A stretch of DNA of 64,000 bases. It comes from Nocardioides marmoriginsengisoli (lineage in GTDB: Bacteria; Actinomycetota; Actinomycetes; Propionibacteriales; Nocardioidaceae). Within the stretch, counting starts at the first letter, position 1; every line of letters begins with the position of its first letter. A program made the position numbers and the translations under genes. The notes beneath the pieces were generated by a model. It was not told the origin of the DNA. It saw nothing but the letters and a program-made list of their open reading frames with translations, and made no database searches. Positions 27,045 to 38,216 of the stretch are shown here, in pieces. Location of the stretch: the NCBI RefSeq assembly GCF_003725695.1, contig NZ_RJSE01000007.1:474552-538551 (forward strand). Reading direction: 5' to 3'.

Positions 27045-27737
27045 GTGACTCGCGCAGACCTGGAGAAGAAGCCCGCCGAAGTGAAGGCGATGTTCGACGA
27101 CGTCGCCGCTCGGTACGACATCACCAACGACGTGCTGTCGCTGGGCCAGGACCGGCGCTGGCGCAAGATCGTCCTGGACGCGGTCGACCCGCGCCCCGGC
27201 GAGGTCGTCCTCGACCTCGCGGCCGGCACCGGCACCTCCAGCCAGCCCTTCCTGGACCGCGGCGCGACCGTGGTCCCGTGCGACTTCTCGGTCGGGATGC
27301 TCCGGGTCGGCAAGAAGGCCAAGCCGCACCTGCCGTTCGTCGCCGGCGACGGCACCAGGCTCCCGTTCGCCGACGACACCTTCGATGCGGTCACGATCTC
27401 CTTCGGCCTGCGCAACATCGTCGACCCCGACGCGGGTCTGCGCGAGCTGCGCCGCGTCACCAGGCCGGGCGGCCGGATCGTCGTCTGCGAGTTCTCCTCG
27501 CCGACCTGGTCGCCCTTCCGCACCGTCTACATCGAGTACCTGATGAAGGCGCTCCCCGCGGTCGCCCGCGCGGTCTCCTCGTCGCCGGACGCCTACGTCT
27601 ACCTGGCCGAGTCGATCCGCGCCTGGCCGGACCAGCCCGGGCTCGCCGCGCGGCTCCAGGGCGCCGGCTGGGCAGCGGTCAAGTGGCGGAATCTCTCCGG
27701 CGGGATCGTCGCTCTGCACCACGGCACCAAGCCCTGA
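27045..27737 (+). CDS. menG: Demethylmenaquinone methyltransferase
   Basis: The 230-residue SAM-dependent methyltransferase of the UbiE/COQ5 family has the signatures [17 protein letters not shown], the SAM loop LDLAAGTGT, and SFGLRNI. It methylates demethylmenaquinone to menaquinone, the last core step of the pathway. TACCCT ends 6 bases before the GTG, so the start is probably leaderless. A Rho-independent terminator follows. Confidence 0.94.
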   Translation: MTRADLEKKPAEVKAMFDDVAARYDITNDVLSLGQDRRWRKIVLDAVDPRPGEVVLDLAAGTGTSSQPFLDRGATVVPCDFSVGMLRVGKKAKPHLPFVAGDGTRLPFADDTFDAVTISFGLRNIVDPDAGLRELRRVTRPGGRIVVCEFSSPTWSPFRTVYIEYLMKALPAVARAVSSSPDAYVYLAESIRAWPDQPGLAARLQGAGWAAVKWRNLSGGIVALHHGTKP

Positions 27738-27746
27738 TTTAAGCAA

Positions 27747-27785
27747 CGCTCTCGTGCGTTAAATACGCAGGTCAGAGCGGGTTTT
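27747..27785 (+). terminator. Rho-independent terminator after menG
   Basis: CGCTCT (27747-27752) pairs with AGAGCG (27774-27779), with an inner GCGT/ACGC stem, followed by GG and TTTT. It isolates menG from the nuo operon. Confidence 0.65.
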
Positions 27786-27828
27786 GATCTCCTCGCCCCC
27801 CGAGGTCGCGCTCCGTGATCCACGCCTC

Positions 27829-27866
27829 TATGCTGCGTAGGTCACAGATCGTGAAGTTGTTCACAA
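27829..27866 (+). promoter_or_regulatory. nuo promoter with Rex-like operator
   Basis: TATGCT (27829-27834) is a likely -10 box. Just downstream, TCGTGAAGTTGTTCACAA (27849-27866) matches the Rex consensus TTGTGAA-N4-TTCACAA at all but one position. Rex is the NADH/NAD+-sensing repressor that controls respiratory genes in Streptomyces. The site would overlap or follow the transcription start, as expected for repression. It also fits GTGA-N6-TCAC of CRP-family proteins, so Rex is not the only candidate. Confidence 0.65.
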
Positions 27867-27910
27867 GGGCACAAACAAGGGCCCTCGCGGACGCAGCAGG
27901 AAGGTGAGGA

Positions 27911-28270
27911 ATGGAGCTCTACACCCCCGTTCTGGCGCTCCTGGTCCTGGCAGGCGGATTCGCCGCCTTCTCGGTGCTCATGAGTGCGGGCGTCGGCCCG
28001 AAGCGCTACAACCGGGCCAAGCTCGACTCCTACGAGTGCGGCATCGAGCCCACGCCGCAGCCGATCGGCGGCGGTCGGCTCCCGGTCCGCTACTACATCA
28101 CCGCGATGCTCTTCATCGTCTTCGACATCGAGATCGTCTTCCTCTACCCGATCGCTGTCGCGTTCGACGCGATGGGCACCTTCGCACTGATCGAGATGAT
28201 CCTCTTCATCGTTCCGGTCTTCGTGGCCTATACGTACGTATGGCGCCGCGGCGGCCTCGATTGGGATTGA
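27911..28270 (+). CDS. nuoA: NADH-quinone oxidoreductase subunit A
   Basis: The 119-residue protein has three membrane helices and the family signature [11 protein letters not shown] in the loop that lines the quinone tunnel. AAGG and GAGG lie just before the ATG. It is the first gene of the 14-gene complex I operon, 45 bp after the Rex-like operator. Confidence 0.96.
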   Translation: MELYTPVLALLVLAGGFAAFSVLMSAGVGPKRYNRAKLDSYECGIEPTPQPIGGGRLPVRYYITAMLFIVFDIEIVFLYPIAVAFDAMGTFALIEMILFIVPVFVAYTYVWRRGGLDWD

Positions 28271-28280
28271 GAGTCAACGA

Positions 28281-28835
28281 ATGGGTCTGGAAGAGAAGCT
28301 TCCCTCCGGCGTCCTGCTGACGACCGTCGAGGGCGTCGCCGGCTACATGCGCAAGGCGTCGTTCTGGCCGGCCACCTTCGGTCTCGCCTGCTGCGCGATC
28401 GAGATGATGACCACCGGCGGTCCGAAGTACGACCTCGCCCGGTTCGGCATGGAGGTCTTCCGGGCCAGCCCCCGGCAGGCCGACCTGATGATCGTGGCCG
28501 GCCGGGTCAGCCAGAAGATGGCTCCGGTGCTGCGCCAGATCTACGACCAGATGCCCGAGCCCAAGTGGGTGCTCGCGATGGGCGTCTGCGCCAGCTCCGG
28601 CGGCATGTTCAACAACTACGCGATCGTCCAGGGCGTCGACCACATCGTCCCGGTCGACATGTACCTGCCGGGCTGCCCGCCGCGGCCGGAGATGCTGATC
28701 GACGCGATCCTCAAGCTGCACGACCAGGTCCAGAACACCAAGCTCGGCGTCAACCGCCTCGCCGAGATCGAGGCGAACGAGGCGACCGCGCTGACCGCGC
28801 TGCCGACCAGCCAGATGAAGGGCCTGCTGCGATGA
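28281..28835 (+). CDS. nuoB: NADH-quinone oxidoreductase subunit B
   Basis: The 184-residue subunit holds the terminal [4Fe-4S] cluster N2. Its cysteines are visible as the adjacent pair in [11 protein letters not shown], one in [14 protein letters not shown], and one in LPGCPPRPE. It passes electrons to menaquinone at the membrane interface. It starts 10 bases after nuoA and overlaps nuoC by 4 bases. Confidence 0.97.
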   Translation: MGLEEKLPSGVLLTTVEGVAGYMRKASFWPATFGLACCAIEMMTTGGPKYDLARFGMEVFRASPRQADLMIVAGRVSQKMAPVLRQIYDQMPEPKWVLAMGVCASSGGMFNNYAIVQGVDHIVPVDMYLPGCPPRPEMLIDAILKLHDQVQNTKLGVNRLAEIEANEATALTALPTSQMKGLLR

Positions 28836-29548
28836 CCGAGAGTCAGGACCCCTCGACGGACGTCGTCGCGGCCAACGACGCTCCCGCGGAGCCGGGCGAG
28901 GTCATCTCCCGGCACGAGGGCATGTTCGGCGTCAGCGGCACCGGCGACACCTCCGGGTTCGGCGGTCTGGTCCGCAACGTGGAGCTCCCCGGTGCCAGCA
29001 CCCCGCCGTTCGGCGGCTGGATGGACGACGTCGCCAACGCGCTCGCCACCGCTGCCCGGGAAGCCGGGATCGAGTCCTGCGTCGAGAAGGTCGTCGTCCA
29101 CCGCGGCGAGATCACCTTCTTCATCCGCCGCGAGGACCTGCTCCCGGTCGTCAAGCTCCTCCGTGACGACGAGCAGCTCCGCTTCGAGCTCTGCTCCGGC
29201 GTCAGCGGGGTGCACTACCCCGACGACGCCGGCCGCGAGCTGCACGCGATCTACCACCTGCTCTCGATGACCCACAACCGCCGGATCCGGCTCGAGGTCA
29301 CCGCCCCCGACGCCGACCCGCACATCCCGAGCGTCTGCGCGACGTACCCGACGGCCGACTGGCACGAGCGCGAGGCGTTCGACTTCTTCGGGATCGTCTT
29401 CGACGGGCACCCGGCGCTCACGCGCATCCAGATGCCCGACGACTGGCCGGGCCACCCGCAGCGCAAGGACTACCCGCTCGGCGGGATTCCTGTTGAGTAC
29501 AAGGGCGGGACCGTGCCGCCGCCGGACCAGCGGAGGAGCTACAACTGA
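28832..29548 (+). CDS. nuoC: NADH-quinone oxidoreductase subunit C
   Basis: The 238-residue subunit carries the 30 kDa family signature [18 protein letters not shown] followed by [18 protein letters not shown]. It has an N-terminal extension of about 60 residues, as in other actinobacteria. It is separate from NuoD, unlike the E. coli fusion. Start codon ATG overlaps the nuoB stop. Confidence 0.95.
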   Translation: MTESQDPSTDVVAANDAPAEPGEVISRHEGMFGVSGTGDTSGFGGLVRNVELPGASTPPFGGWMDDVANALATAAREAGIESCVEKVVVHRGEITFFIRREDLLPVVKLLRDDEQLRFELCSGVSGVHYPDDAGRELHAIYHLLSMTHNRRIRLEVTAPDADPHIPSVCATYPTADWHEREAFDFFGIVFDGHPALTRIQMPDDWPGHPQRKDYPLGGIPVEYKGGTVPPPDQRRSYN

Positions 29549-30894
29549 TGTCCGAGACCACCGCAGACCCGTACGCCGCCACCGAGGCGGAGACCACGCA
29601 GGGCAAGGTCTACACCGTCACCGGCCAGGACTGGGACTCCATCGTCACGGGCATCGCCGAGGACCACGACGACAAGATCGTCGTCAACATGGGCCCGCAG
29701 CACCCGTCGACGCACGGCGTGCTCCGCCTGATCCTCGAGCTCGAGGGCGAGACCGTCACCGAGGCCCGGTGCGGCATCGGCTACCTGCACACCGGCATCG
29801 AGAAGAACATGGAGTTCCGCTCCTGGACGCAGGGCGTCACGTTCTGCACCCGGATGGACTACCTCTCGCCGTTCTTCAACGAGGCCAGTTACGTGCTCGG
29901 CGTCGAGCGGCTCCTGGACATCGAGGACGACATCCCGGAGAAGGCCCAGGTCATGCGGGTCCTCCTGATGGAGCTCAACCGGATCTCCAGCCACCTGGTC
30001 TGCATCGCCACCGGCGGCATGGAGATCGGAGCGCTCACCGTGATGACGATCGGCTTCCGCGAGCGCGAGCTGGTCCTCGACCTCTTCGAGCTGATCACCG
30101 GTCTGCGGATGAACCACGCGTTCATCCGCCCGGGCGGCGTCGCCCAGGACATGCCGGCCGGCGCGCTGGACGAGATCCGCGACTTCGTGGCGCTGATGAA
30201 GAAGCGGCTCCCCGAGTACGCCGACCTCTGCAACGCGAACCCGATCTTCAAGGCGCGGCTCGTCGACGTCGGCCACCTCGACCTCGCCGGCTGCCTGGCG
30301 CTCGGGCTGACCGGCCCGCCGCTGCGCGCGACCGGCTACCCCTGGGACCTGCGCAAGTCGGAGCCGTACTCCGGCTACGAGGACTACGACTTCGAGGTCC
30401 AGACCTGGGACACCGCCGACGCGTACGGCCGGTTCCGGATCCGGCTCAACGAGATGTGGGAGTCGCTGAAGATCGTCGAGCAGGCCGTCGAGCGGCTCGC
30501 GGGCCTCGAAGGCGCCCCGGTGATGGTCGGCGACAAGAAGATCGCCTGGCCCAGCCAGCTCGCGATCGGCAGCGACGGCATGGGCAACAGCCTCGACCAC
30601 ATCAAGCACATCATGGGCGAGTCGATGGAAGGCCTGATCCACCACTTCAAGCTCGTCACCGAGGGCTTCCGGGTCCCGGCCGGCCAGGCCTACGTGCCGG
30701 TCGAGTCGCCGCGCGGCGAGCTCGGCGCGCACGTGGTCTCCGACGGCGGCACCAAGCCGTTCCGGGTGCACTTCCGCGACCCGTCCTTCACGAACCTGCA
30801 GGCGACCAGCGTGATGAGCGAAGGCGGCATGGTGGCCGACGTCATCGTCGCGATCGCGAGTATCGACCCCGTCATGGGAGGCGTTGACCGGTGA
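29548..30894 (+). CDS. nuoD: NADH-quinone oxidoreductase subunit D
   Basis: The 448-residue 49 kDa-type subunit contains the quinone-site motif [12 protein letters not shown] and the [18 protein letters not shown] segment typical of the family. Together with NuoB it forms the quinone-reduction site. The TGATG junction with nuoC and GTGA junction with nuoE indicate coupled translation. Confidence 0.96.
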   Translation: MSETTADPYAATEAETTQGKVYTVTGQDWDSIVTGIAEDHDDKIVVNMGPQHPSTHGVLRLILELEGETVTEARCGIGYLHTGIEKNMEFRSWTQGVTFCTRMDYLSPFFNEASYVLGVERLLDIEDDIPEKAQVMRVLLMELNRISSHLVCIATGGMEIGALTVMTIGFRERELVLDLFELITGLRMNHAFIRPGGVAQDMPAGALDEIRDFVALMKKRLPEYADLCNANPIFKARLVDVGHLDLAGCLALGLTGPPLRATGYPWDLRKSEPYSGYEDYDFEVQTWDTADAYGRFRIRLNEMWESLKIVEQAVERLAGLEGAPVMVGDKKIAWPSQLAIGSDGMGNSLDHIKHIMGESMEGLIHHFKLVTEGFRVPAGQAYVPVESPRGELGAHVVSDGGTKPFRVHFRDPSFTNLQATSVMSEGGMVADVIVAIASIDPVMGGVDR

Positions 30895-31556
30895 TCGACG
30901 AGAAGACGTACGCCGAGCTGCGCGAGATCGCGGACCGGTACCCGGAGAAGCGGTCGGGCCTGCTGCCGATGCTGCACCTGGTGCAGAGCGCGGCCGGCCA
31001 GATCACCCCCGAGGGCATCGAGGCCTGTGCCGAGATCCTGGAGATCTCCGCGGCCGAGGTCAGCGGCGTGGCGACGTTCTACACGATGTACAAGCGCCGC
31101 CCGGTCGGCGACTACCACGTCGGCGTCTGTACCAACACGCTCTGCGCGGTGATGGGCGGCGACGCGATCTTCTCCCGCCTCAAGGACCACCTCGACGTCG
31201 GCAACGACGAGACCACCGAGGACGGCAAGATCACCCTCGAGCACATCGAGTGCAACGCGGCCTGCGACTACGCGCCGGTGATGATGGTCAACTGGGAGTT
31301 CATGGACAACCAGACGCCCGCCTCGGCGACGCAGCTGGTCGACGACCTCCGCGAGGGCAAGGAGGTCCGCTCCACCCGCGGACCGAAGATCTGCACCTGG
31401 CGCGAGGCGGAGCGGGTCCTGGCCGGTTTCCCCGACGGCCTCGCCGACGAGGGCCCGTCCGCGGGTCCTGCCTCGCTGGTCGGACTGAAGATCGCCCGCG
31501 AGCAGGGCTGGACGGCCCCGGCCGGCTCGACGTCCGAGGAGAAGGCGAATGACTGA
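30891..31556 (+). CDS. nuoE: NADH-quinone oxidoreductase subunit E
   Basis: The 221-residue thioredoxin-like subunit binds a [2Fe-2S] cluster through C-x4-C (VCTNTLC) and C-x3-C (CNAAC). It works with NuoF in the NADH-oxidising module. The GTG overlaps the nuoD stop and the end overlaps nuoF by 8 bases. Confidence 0.95.
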   Translation: MIDEKTYAELREIADRYPEKRSGLLPMLHLVQSAAGQITPEGIEACAEILEISAAEVSGVATFYTMYKRRPVGDYHVGVCTNTLCAVMGGDAIFSRLKDHLDVGNDETTEDGKITLEHIECNAACDYAPVMMVNWEFMDNQTPASATQLVDDLREGKEVRSTRGPKICTWREAERVLAGFPDGLADEGPSAGPASLVGLKIAREQGWTAPAGSTSEEKAND

Positions 31557-32859
31557 CACGCTCACCCCGGTCCTCACCGACGACTGGGACGCCGCGCAGA
31601 GCTGGAAGCTCGCGACGTACGAGTCGCGCGGCGGGTACGGCGCCCTGAAGAAGGCGCTCGGGATGGCCCAGGACGACATCATCACCGCGGTCAAGGACTC
31701 CGGTCTCCGCGGTCGTGGCGGCGCGGGCTTCCCGACGGGCATGAAGTGGAGCTTCATCCCGCAGGACAACCCGAAGCCCAAGTACCTCGTGGTCAACGCG
31801 GACGAGTCCGAGCCGGGCACCTGCAAGGACATCCCGCTGATGATGGCGAGCCCGCACACGCTCGTCGAGGGCGTCGCGATCAGCTCGTACGCGATCCGCG
31901 CCAACAAGGCGTTCATCTACATCCGCGGCGAGGTCCTGCACGTGATCCGCCGGGTCCAGGCCGCCGTCGCCGAGGCGTACCTCGCCGGCCACCTGGGCAA
32001 GAACATCCACGGGTCGGGCTACGACCTGGACGTCGTCGTCCACGCCGGCGCCGGTGCCTACATCTGCGGCGAGGAGACCGCCCTCCTCGAGGGCCTCGAA
32101 GGTCGTCGCGGCCAACCGCGGCTGCGCCCGCCGTTCCCCGCCGTTGCCGGCCTGTACGCCAGCCCGACGGTGATCAACAACGTCGAGTCGATCGCCTCGG
32201 TGCCGAGCATCATCGCTAACGGCGCCGACTGGTTCGGCTCGATGGGCACCGAGAAGTCCAAGGGCTTCGGCATCTTCTCGCTCTCCGGCCACGTCGCCAA
32301 CCCGGGTCAGTACGAGGCTCCGCTCGGTATCACGCTGCGCCAGCTGATCGAGCTCGCCGGCGGCATCCGGTCCGGTCACGAGCTCAAGTTCTGGACCCCG
32401 GGCGGCTCCAGCACCCCGCTGCTGACGGCCGAGCACCTCGACGTCCCGCTCGACTTCGAGGGCGTCGGTGAGGCCGGCTCGATGCTCGGCACCCGGGCCC
32501 TGCAGATCTTCGACGAGACCACCTGCGTGGTCCGTGCGGTGCTGCGCTGGACCGAGTTCTACAAGCACGAGTCCTGCGGCAAGTGCACCCCGTGCCGTGA
32601 GGGCACCTGGTGGCTCACCCAGACGCTCGCCCGGCTGGAGAACGGCCAGGGCAGCGCCGAGGACCTGGACCTCCTGGTCGACCAGTGCGAGAACATCCTC
32701 GGCCGCTCGTTCTGCGCGCTCGGCGACGGAGCGACCAGCCCGATCACCTCGTCCATCCAGTACTTCCGCGAGGAGTACCTCGCTCACCTCGAGCACGGCG
32801 GCTGTCCGCTCGACCCGATGGCGTCGACGGCTTTCGCGACGGAAGGAGCGTCGGCATGA
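31549..32859 (+). CDS. nuoF: NADH-quinone oxidoreductase subunit F
   Basis: The 436-residue subunit binds NADH and FMN. The glycine-rich GRGGAGFPTGMKW and ESEPGTCKD form the nucleotide sites. The [4Fe-4S] cluster cysteines are in ESCGKCTPCREGT and SFCALGD. It is full length. Confidence 0.96.
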   Translation: MTDTLTPVLTDDWDAAQSWKLATYESRGGYGALKKALGMAQDDIITAVKDSGLRGRGGAGFPTGMKWSFIPQDNPKPKYLVVNADESEPGTCKDIPLMMASPHTLVEGVAISSYAIRANKAFIYIRGEVLHVIRRVQAAVAEAYLAGHLGKNIHGSGYDLDVVVHAGAGAYICGEETALLEGLEGRRGQPRLRPPFPAVAGLYASPTVINNVESIASVPSIIANGADWFGSMGTEKSKGFGIFSLSGHVANPGQYEAPLGITLRQLIELAGGIRSGHELKFWTPGGSSTPLLTAEHLDVPLDFEGVGEAGSMLGTRALQIFDETTCVVRAVLRWTEFYKHESCGKCTPCREGTWWLTQTLARLENGQGSAEDLDLLVDQCENILGRSFCALGDGATSPITSSIQYFREEYLAHLEHGGCPLDPMASTAFATEGASA

Positions 32860-35288
32860 CGCAGGCTCCCGAGAAGGCCGTGACCAAGACCGACGAGGTC
32901 TCCCTCACCATCGACGGCGTCCAGGTCAGCGTGCCCAAGGACACCCTGGTGATCCGGGCCGCCGAGCAGGTCGGCGTCCAGATCCCGCGGTTCTGCGACC
33001 ACCCGCTGCTCGCGCCGGTCGGCGCCTGCCGGCAGTGCCTGGTCGACGTCCCGGACGCCGGCAACGGACGCGGTTTCCCGAAGCCGCAGGCCTCCTGCAC
33101 GCTGCCGGTCGCCGAGGGCATGGTGGTCAACACCCAGGCCACGAGCCCGGTGGCCGAGAAGGCCCAGCACGGCGTGATGGAGTTCCTCCTCATCAACCAC
33201 CCGCTGGACTGCCCGGTCTGCGACAAGGGCGGCGAGTGCCCGCTGCAGAACCAGGCGATGAGCAACGGCCAGGGCGAGTCCCGGTTCGCGGCGAGCGGCG
33301 GCACCAAGCGGGTGTTCCCCAAGCCGATCAACCTCTCCCCGCAGGTCCTCCTCGACCGGGAGCGCTGCATCGTCTGCCAGCGCTGCACCCGGTTCGCGGC
33401 CGAGATCGCCGGCGACCCGTTCATCGAGCTCGTCGAGCGCGGCGCGCAGCAGCAGATCGGCATCGCTGAGGGCGTCGAGTTCCTCTCCTACTTCTCCGGC
33501 AACACCATCCAGATCTGCCCGGTGGGCGCGCTCACCTCGGCGGCGTACCGGTTCCGCTCGCGGCCGTTCGACCTGGTCTCCACCCCGTCGGTCGCCGACC
33601 TGGACGCCTGCGGTTCGGCGATCCGGGTTGACCACCGGCGCGGCAAGGTCATGCGCCGGCTGGCCGGTGACGACGCCGAGGTCAACGAGGAGTGGATCAC
33701 CGACAAGGACCGGTTCGCCTTCGCCTCCGCGCGCCAGGACGACCGGCTGACCCACCCGATGGTGCGCGACGCGGACACCGGCGAGCTCCGGGCCGCCTCG
33801 TGGCCGGAAGCGTTCGTGGTGGCTGCCCGTGGTCTCGAGGCCGCCAAGAAGAAGGTCGGCCTGCTCCCCGGCGGCCGGCTGACCGTCGAGGACGCCTACG
33901 CCTGGAGCAAGTTCGCCCGGGTGACCGTCCGGACCAACAACATCGACTTCCGTGCTCGTGAGCACTCCGCCGAGGAGGCCGAGTTCCTGGCGGCTGCGGT
34001 CGCGCTGACCGGCCCCGACGGCGGCGGTATCACCTACGCCGACCTGGAGTCGGCGCGGACCGTCGTCCTGGCGGGCCTCGACCCCGAGGACGAGGCCGGC
34101 GCGATCTTCCTGCGCCTCCGCAAGGCCAACCAGGCCCGCGGCACCCGGGTGTTCTCGGTCTCCGCCGTCGGCACCCGCGGCCTGCGCAAGATGGGCGGCA
34201 CCCTGCTCCCGACCGTGCCGGGCACCGAGGCGGCCGCGATCGCCGCGGTCGCCGAGAACGGCGAGGTCGCCCTGGACGCCGGCGGCGTGATCCTGGTCGG
34301 TGAGCGTCTGGCCACCGTGCCGGGTGCGCTCTCCGCGGCAGTGCGTCTGGCCGCCACCACCGGCGCCCGGCTGGCCTGGGTCCCGCGTCGTGCGGGTGAC
34401 CGGGGCGCGGTCGAGGCCGGCTGCCTGCCGAACCTGCTTCCCGGTGGCCGTCCGGCCGCCGATCCCGCGGCCCGGGTCGACCTGGCTGCCGCCTGGGGTG
34501 TGCAGAAGCTGCCCGACAACGAGGGCCTGGACGGAGCCGGCATCCTCGACGCCCTCCTCGACGGCGACCTGCGTGCGCTCGTCGTCGGCGGTGTCGACCC
34601 GGCCGACGTGCCGGTCACCAAGAAGCTCCGCAAGGCGCTGAAGAAGGCGTTCGTGGTCTCGCTCGAGGTGCGCGCCTCCGCCTTCACCGAGCTCGCCGAC
34701 GTGGTTTTCCCGGTCGCACCGTCGTCCGACAAGGCCGGGTCGTTCGTGAACTGGGAGGGCCGGGTCCGCTCGTTCCCGAAGGTCCTGGACAACCCGAGCT
34801 CGCTGCCCGACGTCCGGGTCCTGGCCGGGATCGCCGAGGAGCGCGGTCGTTCGCTCGGGTTCCGCACGGTCGAGCAGGTCGCCGCCGAGATGAGCCAGGT
34901 CGGCGCCTGGGAAGGTCCGCGCCCGGAGATCGCGCCTGTCGAGATCCCGCGCGGCTCGACGTCCGGTGACCTGGTCCTGTCCTCCTGGAAGCAGTCCGTC
35001 GACGATGGCCGGATGCAGGACGGCGACGAGCACCTGCGTGCGACCGCGCGTCCGCCGGTGGTGCTGGTCAACCAGGCCACCCTCGCCGGGCTCGGCGTCA
35101 GCGAGGGCGACACCGTCACGCTGGCCGGCCCGCTCGGCAGCATCGCCCTGCCGGTCGCCGTCGGTGAGGTGGCTGACGGATCGGTCTGGGCGCCGGCGAG
35201 TGCTCCGGGCGCCTCGGTCCGGCACCTGGTCGGTCCGGCCGGCAGCACCGTCACCATCTCCGGCACCACCGAGGGAGGCAGCAAGTGA
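32856..35288 (+). CDS. nuoG: NADH-quinone oxidoreductase subunit G
   Basis: The 810-residue subunit has an N-terminal ferredoxin-like [2Fe-2S] domain (Cys in RFCDHP, GACRQC and ASC), the His-Cys [4Fe-4S] segment [14 protein letters not shown], and a further [4Fe-4S] site CIVCQRC with a downstream CPVGAL. The degenerate molybdopterin-like domain fills the rest. Where some NuoG proteins carry a Cys-rich N7 site, this one has only a single Cys ([10 protein letters not shown]), so N7 is probably absent. I chose ATG 32856, which overlaps the nuoF stop (ATGA). Confidence 0.95.
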   Translation: MTQAPEKAVTKTDEVSLTIDGVQVSVPKDTLVIRAAEQVGVQIPRFCDHPLLAPVGACRQCLVDVPDAGNGRGFPKPQASCTLPVAEGMVVNTQATSPVAEKAQHGVMEFLLINHPLDCPVCDKGGECPLQNQAMSNGQGESRFAASGGTKRVFPKPINLSPQVLLDRERCIVCQRCTRFAAEIAGDPFIELVERGAQQQIGIAEGVEFLSYFSGNTIQICPVGALTSAAYRFRSRPFDLVSTPSVADLDACGSAIRVDHRRGKVMRRLAGDDAEVNEEWITDKDRFAFASARQDDRLTHPMVRDADTGELRAASWPEAFVVAARGLEAAKKKVGLLPGGRLTVEDAYAWSKFARVTVRTNNIDFRAREHSAEEAEFLAAAVALTGPDGGGITYADLESARTVVLAGLDPEDEAGAIFLRLRKANQARGTRVFSVSAVGTRGLRKMGGTLLPTVPGTEAAAIAAVAENGEVALDAGGVILVGERLATVPGALSAAVRLAATTGARLAWVPRRAGDRGAVEAGCLPNLLPGGRPAADPAARVDLAAAWGVQKLPDNEGLDGAGILDALLDGDLRALVVGGVDPADVPVTKKLRKALKKAFVVSLEVRASAFTELADVVFPVAPSSDKAGSFVNWEGRVRSFPKVLDNPSSLPDVRVLAGIAEERGRSLGFRTVEQVAAEMSQVGAWEGPRPEIAPVEIPRGSTSGDLVLSSWKQSVDDGRMQDGDEHLRATARPPVVLVNQATLAGLGVSEGDTVTLAGPLGSIALPVAVGEVADGSVWAPASAPGASVRHLVGPAGSTVTISGTTEGGSK

Positions 35289-36601
35289 CTGCTCAGCTGA
35301 CCGGGCTGCTCACCAGCCTGGACACGGCCAAGGGTCTCTCCGACTTCGGGAAGGACCCCGTCTGGCTGGTGATCGTCAAGGCGGTCCTGATCTTCCTGAT
35401 CCTGGTCCTGCTCACCCTGTTCAACATCTGGTGGGAGCGCCGGGTCGTGGCCCGGATGCAGCACCGGATCGGCCCGAACGTGAACGGTCCCTTCGGGCTG
35501 CTGCAGAGCCTCGCGGACGGCGTCAAGCTGGCGCTCAAGGAGGACCTGATCCCGAAGGCCGCCGACAAGGTGGTCTTCCTGCTCGCCCCGGTGCTGGCGG
35601 TGATCCCGGCGTTCCTGACCTTCTCGGTGATCCCGTTCGGCCCGACCGTGAACATGTTCGGCGAGCGCACGCCGCTGCAGCTCACCGACATGCCGGTGGC
35701 CGTCCTCTTCGTGATGGCGATCGCCTCGATCGGCATCTACGGCATCGTGCTCGGCGGCTGGTCGTCCGGGTCGACGTACTCGCTCCTCGGCGGTCTGCGC
35801 TCCAGCGCCCAGATGATCTCCTACGAGGTCTCGATGGGCCTCGCCCTGGTCGCGGTGTTCCTGTACGCCGGCTCGATGTCGACCTCCGAGATCGTCGCCG
35901 CGCAGGACAAGCTCTGGTACGGCCTGATCCTGGCGCCCTCGTTCGTGATCTACGTGATCTCGATGATCGGTGAGACCAACCGGGCGCCGTTCGACCTGCC
36001 GGAGGCCGAGGGCGAGCTCGTCGGCGGCTTCCACACCGAGTACAGCTCGCTGAAGTTCGCGCTCTTCTTCCTCGCCGAGTACATCAACATGGCGACCGTG
36101 TCGGCGCTGGCGACGACGCTGTTCCTCGGCGGCTGGCACGCACCGTTCTGGATCGACGAGTTCTGGGCCGGCGCCAACTCCGGCTACTGGCCGGTGCTCT
36201 GGTTCATGGGCAAGGTGCTGGCGTTCATCTTCTTCTTCATCTGGCTGCGCGGCTCGCTGCCCCGGCTGCGGTACGACCAGTTCATGCACTTCGGCTGGAA
36301 GCGCCTGATCCCGATCTCGCTGGTCTGGATCATCGCGGTCGCCTCGATCCGCACGATCAACCTGAACGGCGGCTTCGACCGGTCGTACCTGTTCGCCGCG
36401 ATCGGCGTCCTGGCGGCCCTCTCGATCGTGCTGTTCTTCTTCGACGAGAAGAAGGCCAGCGACGCCGCCGAGGCGGAGGAGGCGGCGGTGTTCGACGCCT
36501 TCGCCGGGGGCTACCCGGTCCCGCCGATGCCCGGTGTCGAGGTGCCGACCCGCAAGGTTTCGACGACAAGCTCAACCGACGCCGATGGAGGGGCGAGCTG
36601 A
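35285..36601 (+). CDS. nuoH: NADH-quinone oxidoreductase subunit H
   Basis: The 438-residue membrane subunit has about eight helices that form the entrance of the quinone chamber. Signatures include [15 protein letters not shown] and [20 protein letters not shown]. The C-terminal 50 or so residues are a charged, Ala/Glu- and Ser/Thr-rich tail; part of the tail DNA (36556-36580) resembles the reverse complement of the short dispersed repeat. The GTG overlaps the nuoG stop. Confidence 0.95.
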   Translation: MTAQLTGLLTSLDTAKGLSDFGKDPVWLVIVKAVLIFLILVLLTLFNIWWERRVVARMQHRIGPNVNGPFGLLQSLADGVKLALKEDLIPKAADKVVFLLAPVLAVIPAFLTFSVIPFGPTVNMFGERTPLQLTDMPVAVLFVMAIASIGIYGIVLGGWSSGSTYSLLGGLRSSAQMISYEVSMGLALVAVFLYAGSMSTSEIVAAQDKLWYGLILAPSFVIYVISMIGETNRAPFDLPEAEGELVGGFHTEYSSLKFALFFLAEYINMATVSALATTLFLGGWHAPFWIDEFWAGANSGYWPVLWFMGKVLAFIFFFIWLRGSLPRLRYDQFMHFGWKRLIPISLVWIIAVASIRTINLNGGFDRSYLFAAIGVLAALSIVLFFFDEKKASDAAEAEEAAVFDAFAGGYPVPPMPGVEVPTRKVSTTSSTDADGGAS

Positions 36602-37143
36602 TGGCTACGCTCAAGGAACAGTTCTGGGACCCGGTAGCCGGGTTCGGAGTCACCTTCCGGACGATGTTCCGCAAGGTCGTCACCGAGCAGTACCCGTTCG
36701 AGAAGCTGCCCACGGCTCCGCGCTTCCACGGCCGGCACCAGCTCAACCGCTGGCCGGACGGGCTGGAGAAGTGCGTCGGCTGCGAGCTGTGCGCCTGGGC
36801 CTGCCCGGCGGACGCCATCTATGTCGAGGGCGACAGCAACACCGACGACGAGCGGTTCAGCCCCGGTGAGCGCTACGGACGCGTCTACCAGATCAACTAC
36901 CTGCGCTGCATCCTCTGCGGACTCTGCATCGAGGCCTGCCCGACCCGGGCGCTGACGATGACGAACGAGTACGAGCTCGCGGACACCTCGCGGGAGAGCC
37001 TGATCTACGAGAAGTCCGACCTGCTCGCGCCGCTGCTGCCCGGCATGGAGCTGCCGCCGCACCCGATGCTGCTGGGTGAGGACGAGGGCGACTACTACCG
37101 GGGCAACCTGCACCCGCGGCCGACCGAGGGAGGCGAGGGCTGA
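36601..37143 (+). CDS. nuoI: NADH-quinone oxidoreductase subunit I
   Basis: The 180-residue ferredoxin-like subunit binds two [4Fe-4S] clusters through [12 protein letters not shown] and [12 protein letters not shown]. It links NuoG to NuoB in the electron chain. TGATG junctions connect it to both neighbours. Confidence 0.97.
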   Translation: MATLKEQFWDPVAGFGVTFRTMFRKVVTEQYPFEKLPTAPRFHGRHQLNRWPDGLEKCVGCELCAWACPADAIYVEGDSNTDDERFSPGERYGRVYQINYLRCILCGLCIEACPTRALTMTNEYELADTSRESLIYEKSDLLAPLLPGMELPPHPMLLGEDEGDYYRGNLHPRPTEGGEG

Positions 37144-37907
37144 TGGTGGCCTTCTGGATCCTCGCTCCGCTGATGGTGGCCTCGGCCCTGGGCATGCTGT
37201 TCGCCCGCAAGGCCGTGCACGCCGCGCTGCTGCTCGCCGTCGTGATGATCTCGCTGGCCGTCCTGTACCTGGTCCAGGACGCCCCGTTCCTGTTCGCGAT
37301 CCAGATCATCGTCTACACCGGCGCGATCCTGATGCTCTTCCTCTTCGTGGTGATGCTGGTCGGCGTCGACGCCTCGGACTCCGTGGTGGAGACGATCCGC
37401 GGACACCGGGTCTTCTCGATCCTGGTCGGCCTGGCCTTCGGCCTCACCCTGGTCCTCGGCGTCGCGCAGGTCTCGTTCGGGACCGTGATCGGCCTCGACG
37501 ACGCGAACTCGCAGGGCAACGTCCCGGCGATCGCCGAGATCCTGTTCACCAAGTACGTCTTCGCCTTCGAGGTCACCTCGGCGCTGCTGATCACCGCGGC
37601 GCTCGGCGCGATGGTGCTGGCGCACCGCGAGCGGCTGACCCCCAAGGTCACCCAGGCCGCCCTCGCCGCCCAGCGGATGAAGGACTACGCCGAGAAGGGC
37701 ACCCATCTGGGTCCGCTGCCCCCACCGGGCGTCTTCGCCCGGCACAACTCGGTCGACACCCCGGCGCTGCTGCCGGACGGTACCGCCGCCGAAGCCTCGA
37801 TCTCCCGGGTCCTCGCGGCCCGCGGCACCGTCAAGTCGGTGCCGGAGATCGCGGCCGAGGTCGATGAGCTCGACACGCCCGACACTCCGAGGGGGGAGGG
37901 GAACTGA
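37143..37907 (+). CDS. nuoJ: NADH-quinone oxidoreductase subunit J
   Basis: The 254-residue subunit has five membrane helices in the first 170 residues, including the typical [19 protein letters not shown] segment. A hydrophilic, Pro/Ala-rich C-terminal extension of about 80 residues is common in actinobacterial NuoJ. It overlaps nuoK by one base. Confidence 0.94.
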   Translation: MVAFWILAPLMVASALGMLFARKAVHAALLLAVVMISLAVLYLVQDAPFLFAIQIIVYTGAILMLFLFVVMLVGVDASDSVVETIRGHRVFSILVGLAFGLTLVLGVAQVSFGTVIGLDDANSQGNVPAIAEILFTKYVFAFEVTSALLITAALGAMVLAHRERLTPKVTQAALAAQRMKDYAEKGTHLGPLPPPGVFARHNSVDTPALLPDGTAAEASISRVLAARGTVKSVPEIAAEVDELDTPDTPRGEGN

Positions 37908-38206
37908 TGGACACCACACCCTTCATCGTCCTGTCCGCGATCCTGTTCACGATCGGCGGCATCGGCGTCCTCACCCGGCGCAACGCGATCGTGGTCTTCA
38001 TGTGCGTGGAGCTGATGCTCAACGCCAGCAATCTCGCGCTGATCACGTTCTCGCGCGCGAACGGCAACCTGGAGGGCCAGATCGCCGCGTTCTTCGTGAT
38101 GGTCGTCGCCGCCGCCGAGGTGGTCGTCGGACTAGCGATCATCATGACCATCTTCCGCACCCGTCGCTCGGCCTCGGTCGACGACGCGAGCCTGCTGAAG
38201 TACTGA
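37907..38206 (+). CDS. nuoK: NADH-quinone oxidoreductase subunit K
   Basis: The 99-residue subunit has three helices and the two conserved membrane Glu residues used in proton transfer (in VELMLNASN and [11 protein letters not shown]). Length is exact for the family. nuoL follows after 10 bases with GAGGAG before its ATG. Confidence 0.96.
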   Translation: MDTTPFIVLSAILFTIGGIGVLTRRNAIVVFMCVELMLNASNLALITFSRANGNLEGQIAAFFVMVVAAAEVVVGLAIIMTIFRTRRSASVDDASLLKY

Positions 38207-38216
38207 GGAGACGACC

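Noticed and set aside
32784-35225. An 813-codon open frame antisense to nuoG
   Set aside because: Composition is Asp/Arg/Gly/His-rich without hydrophobic core or motifs, typical of the mirror frame of a GC-rich gene.
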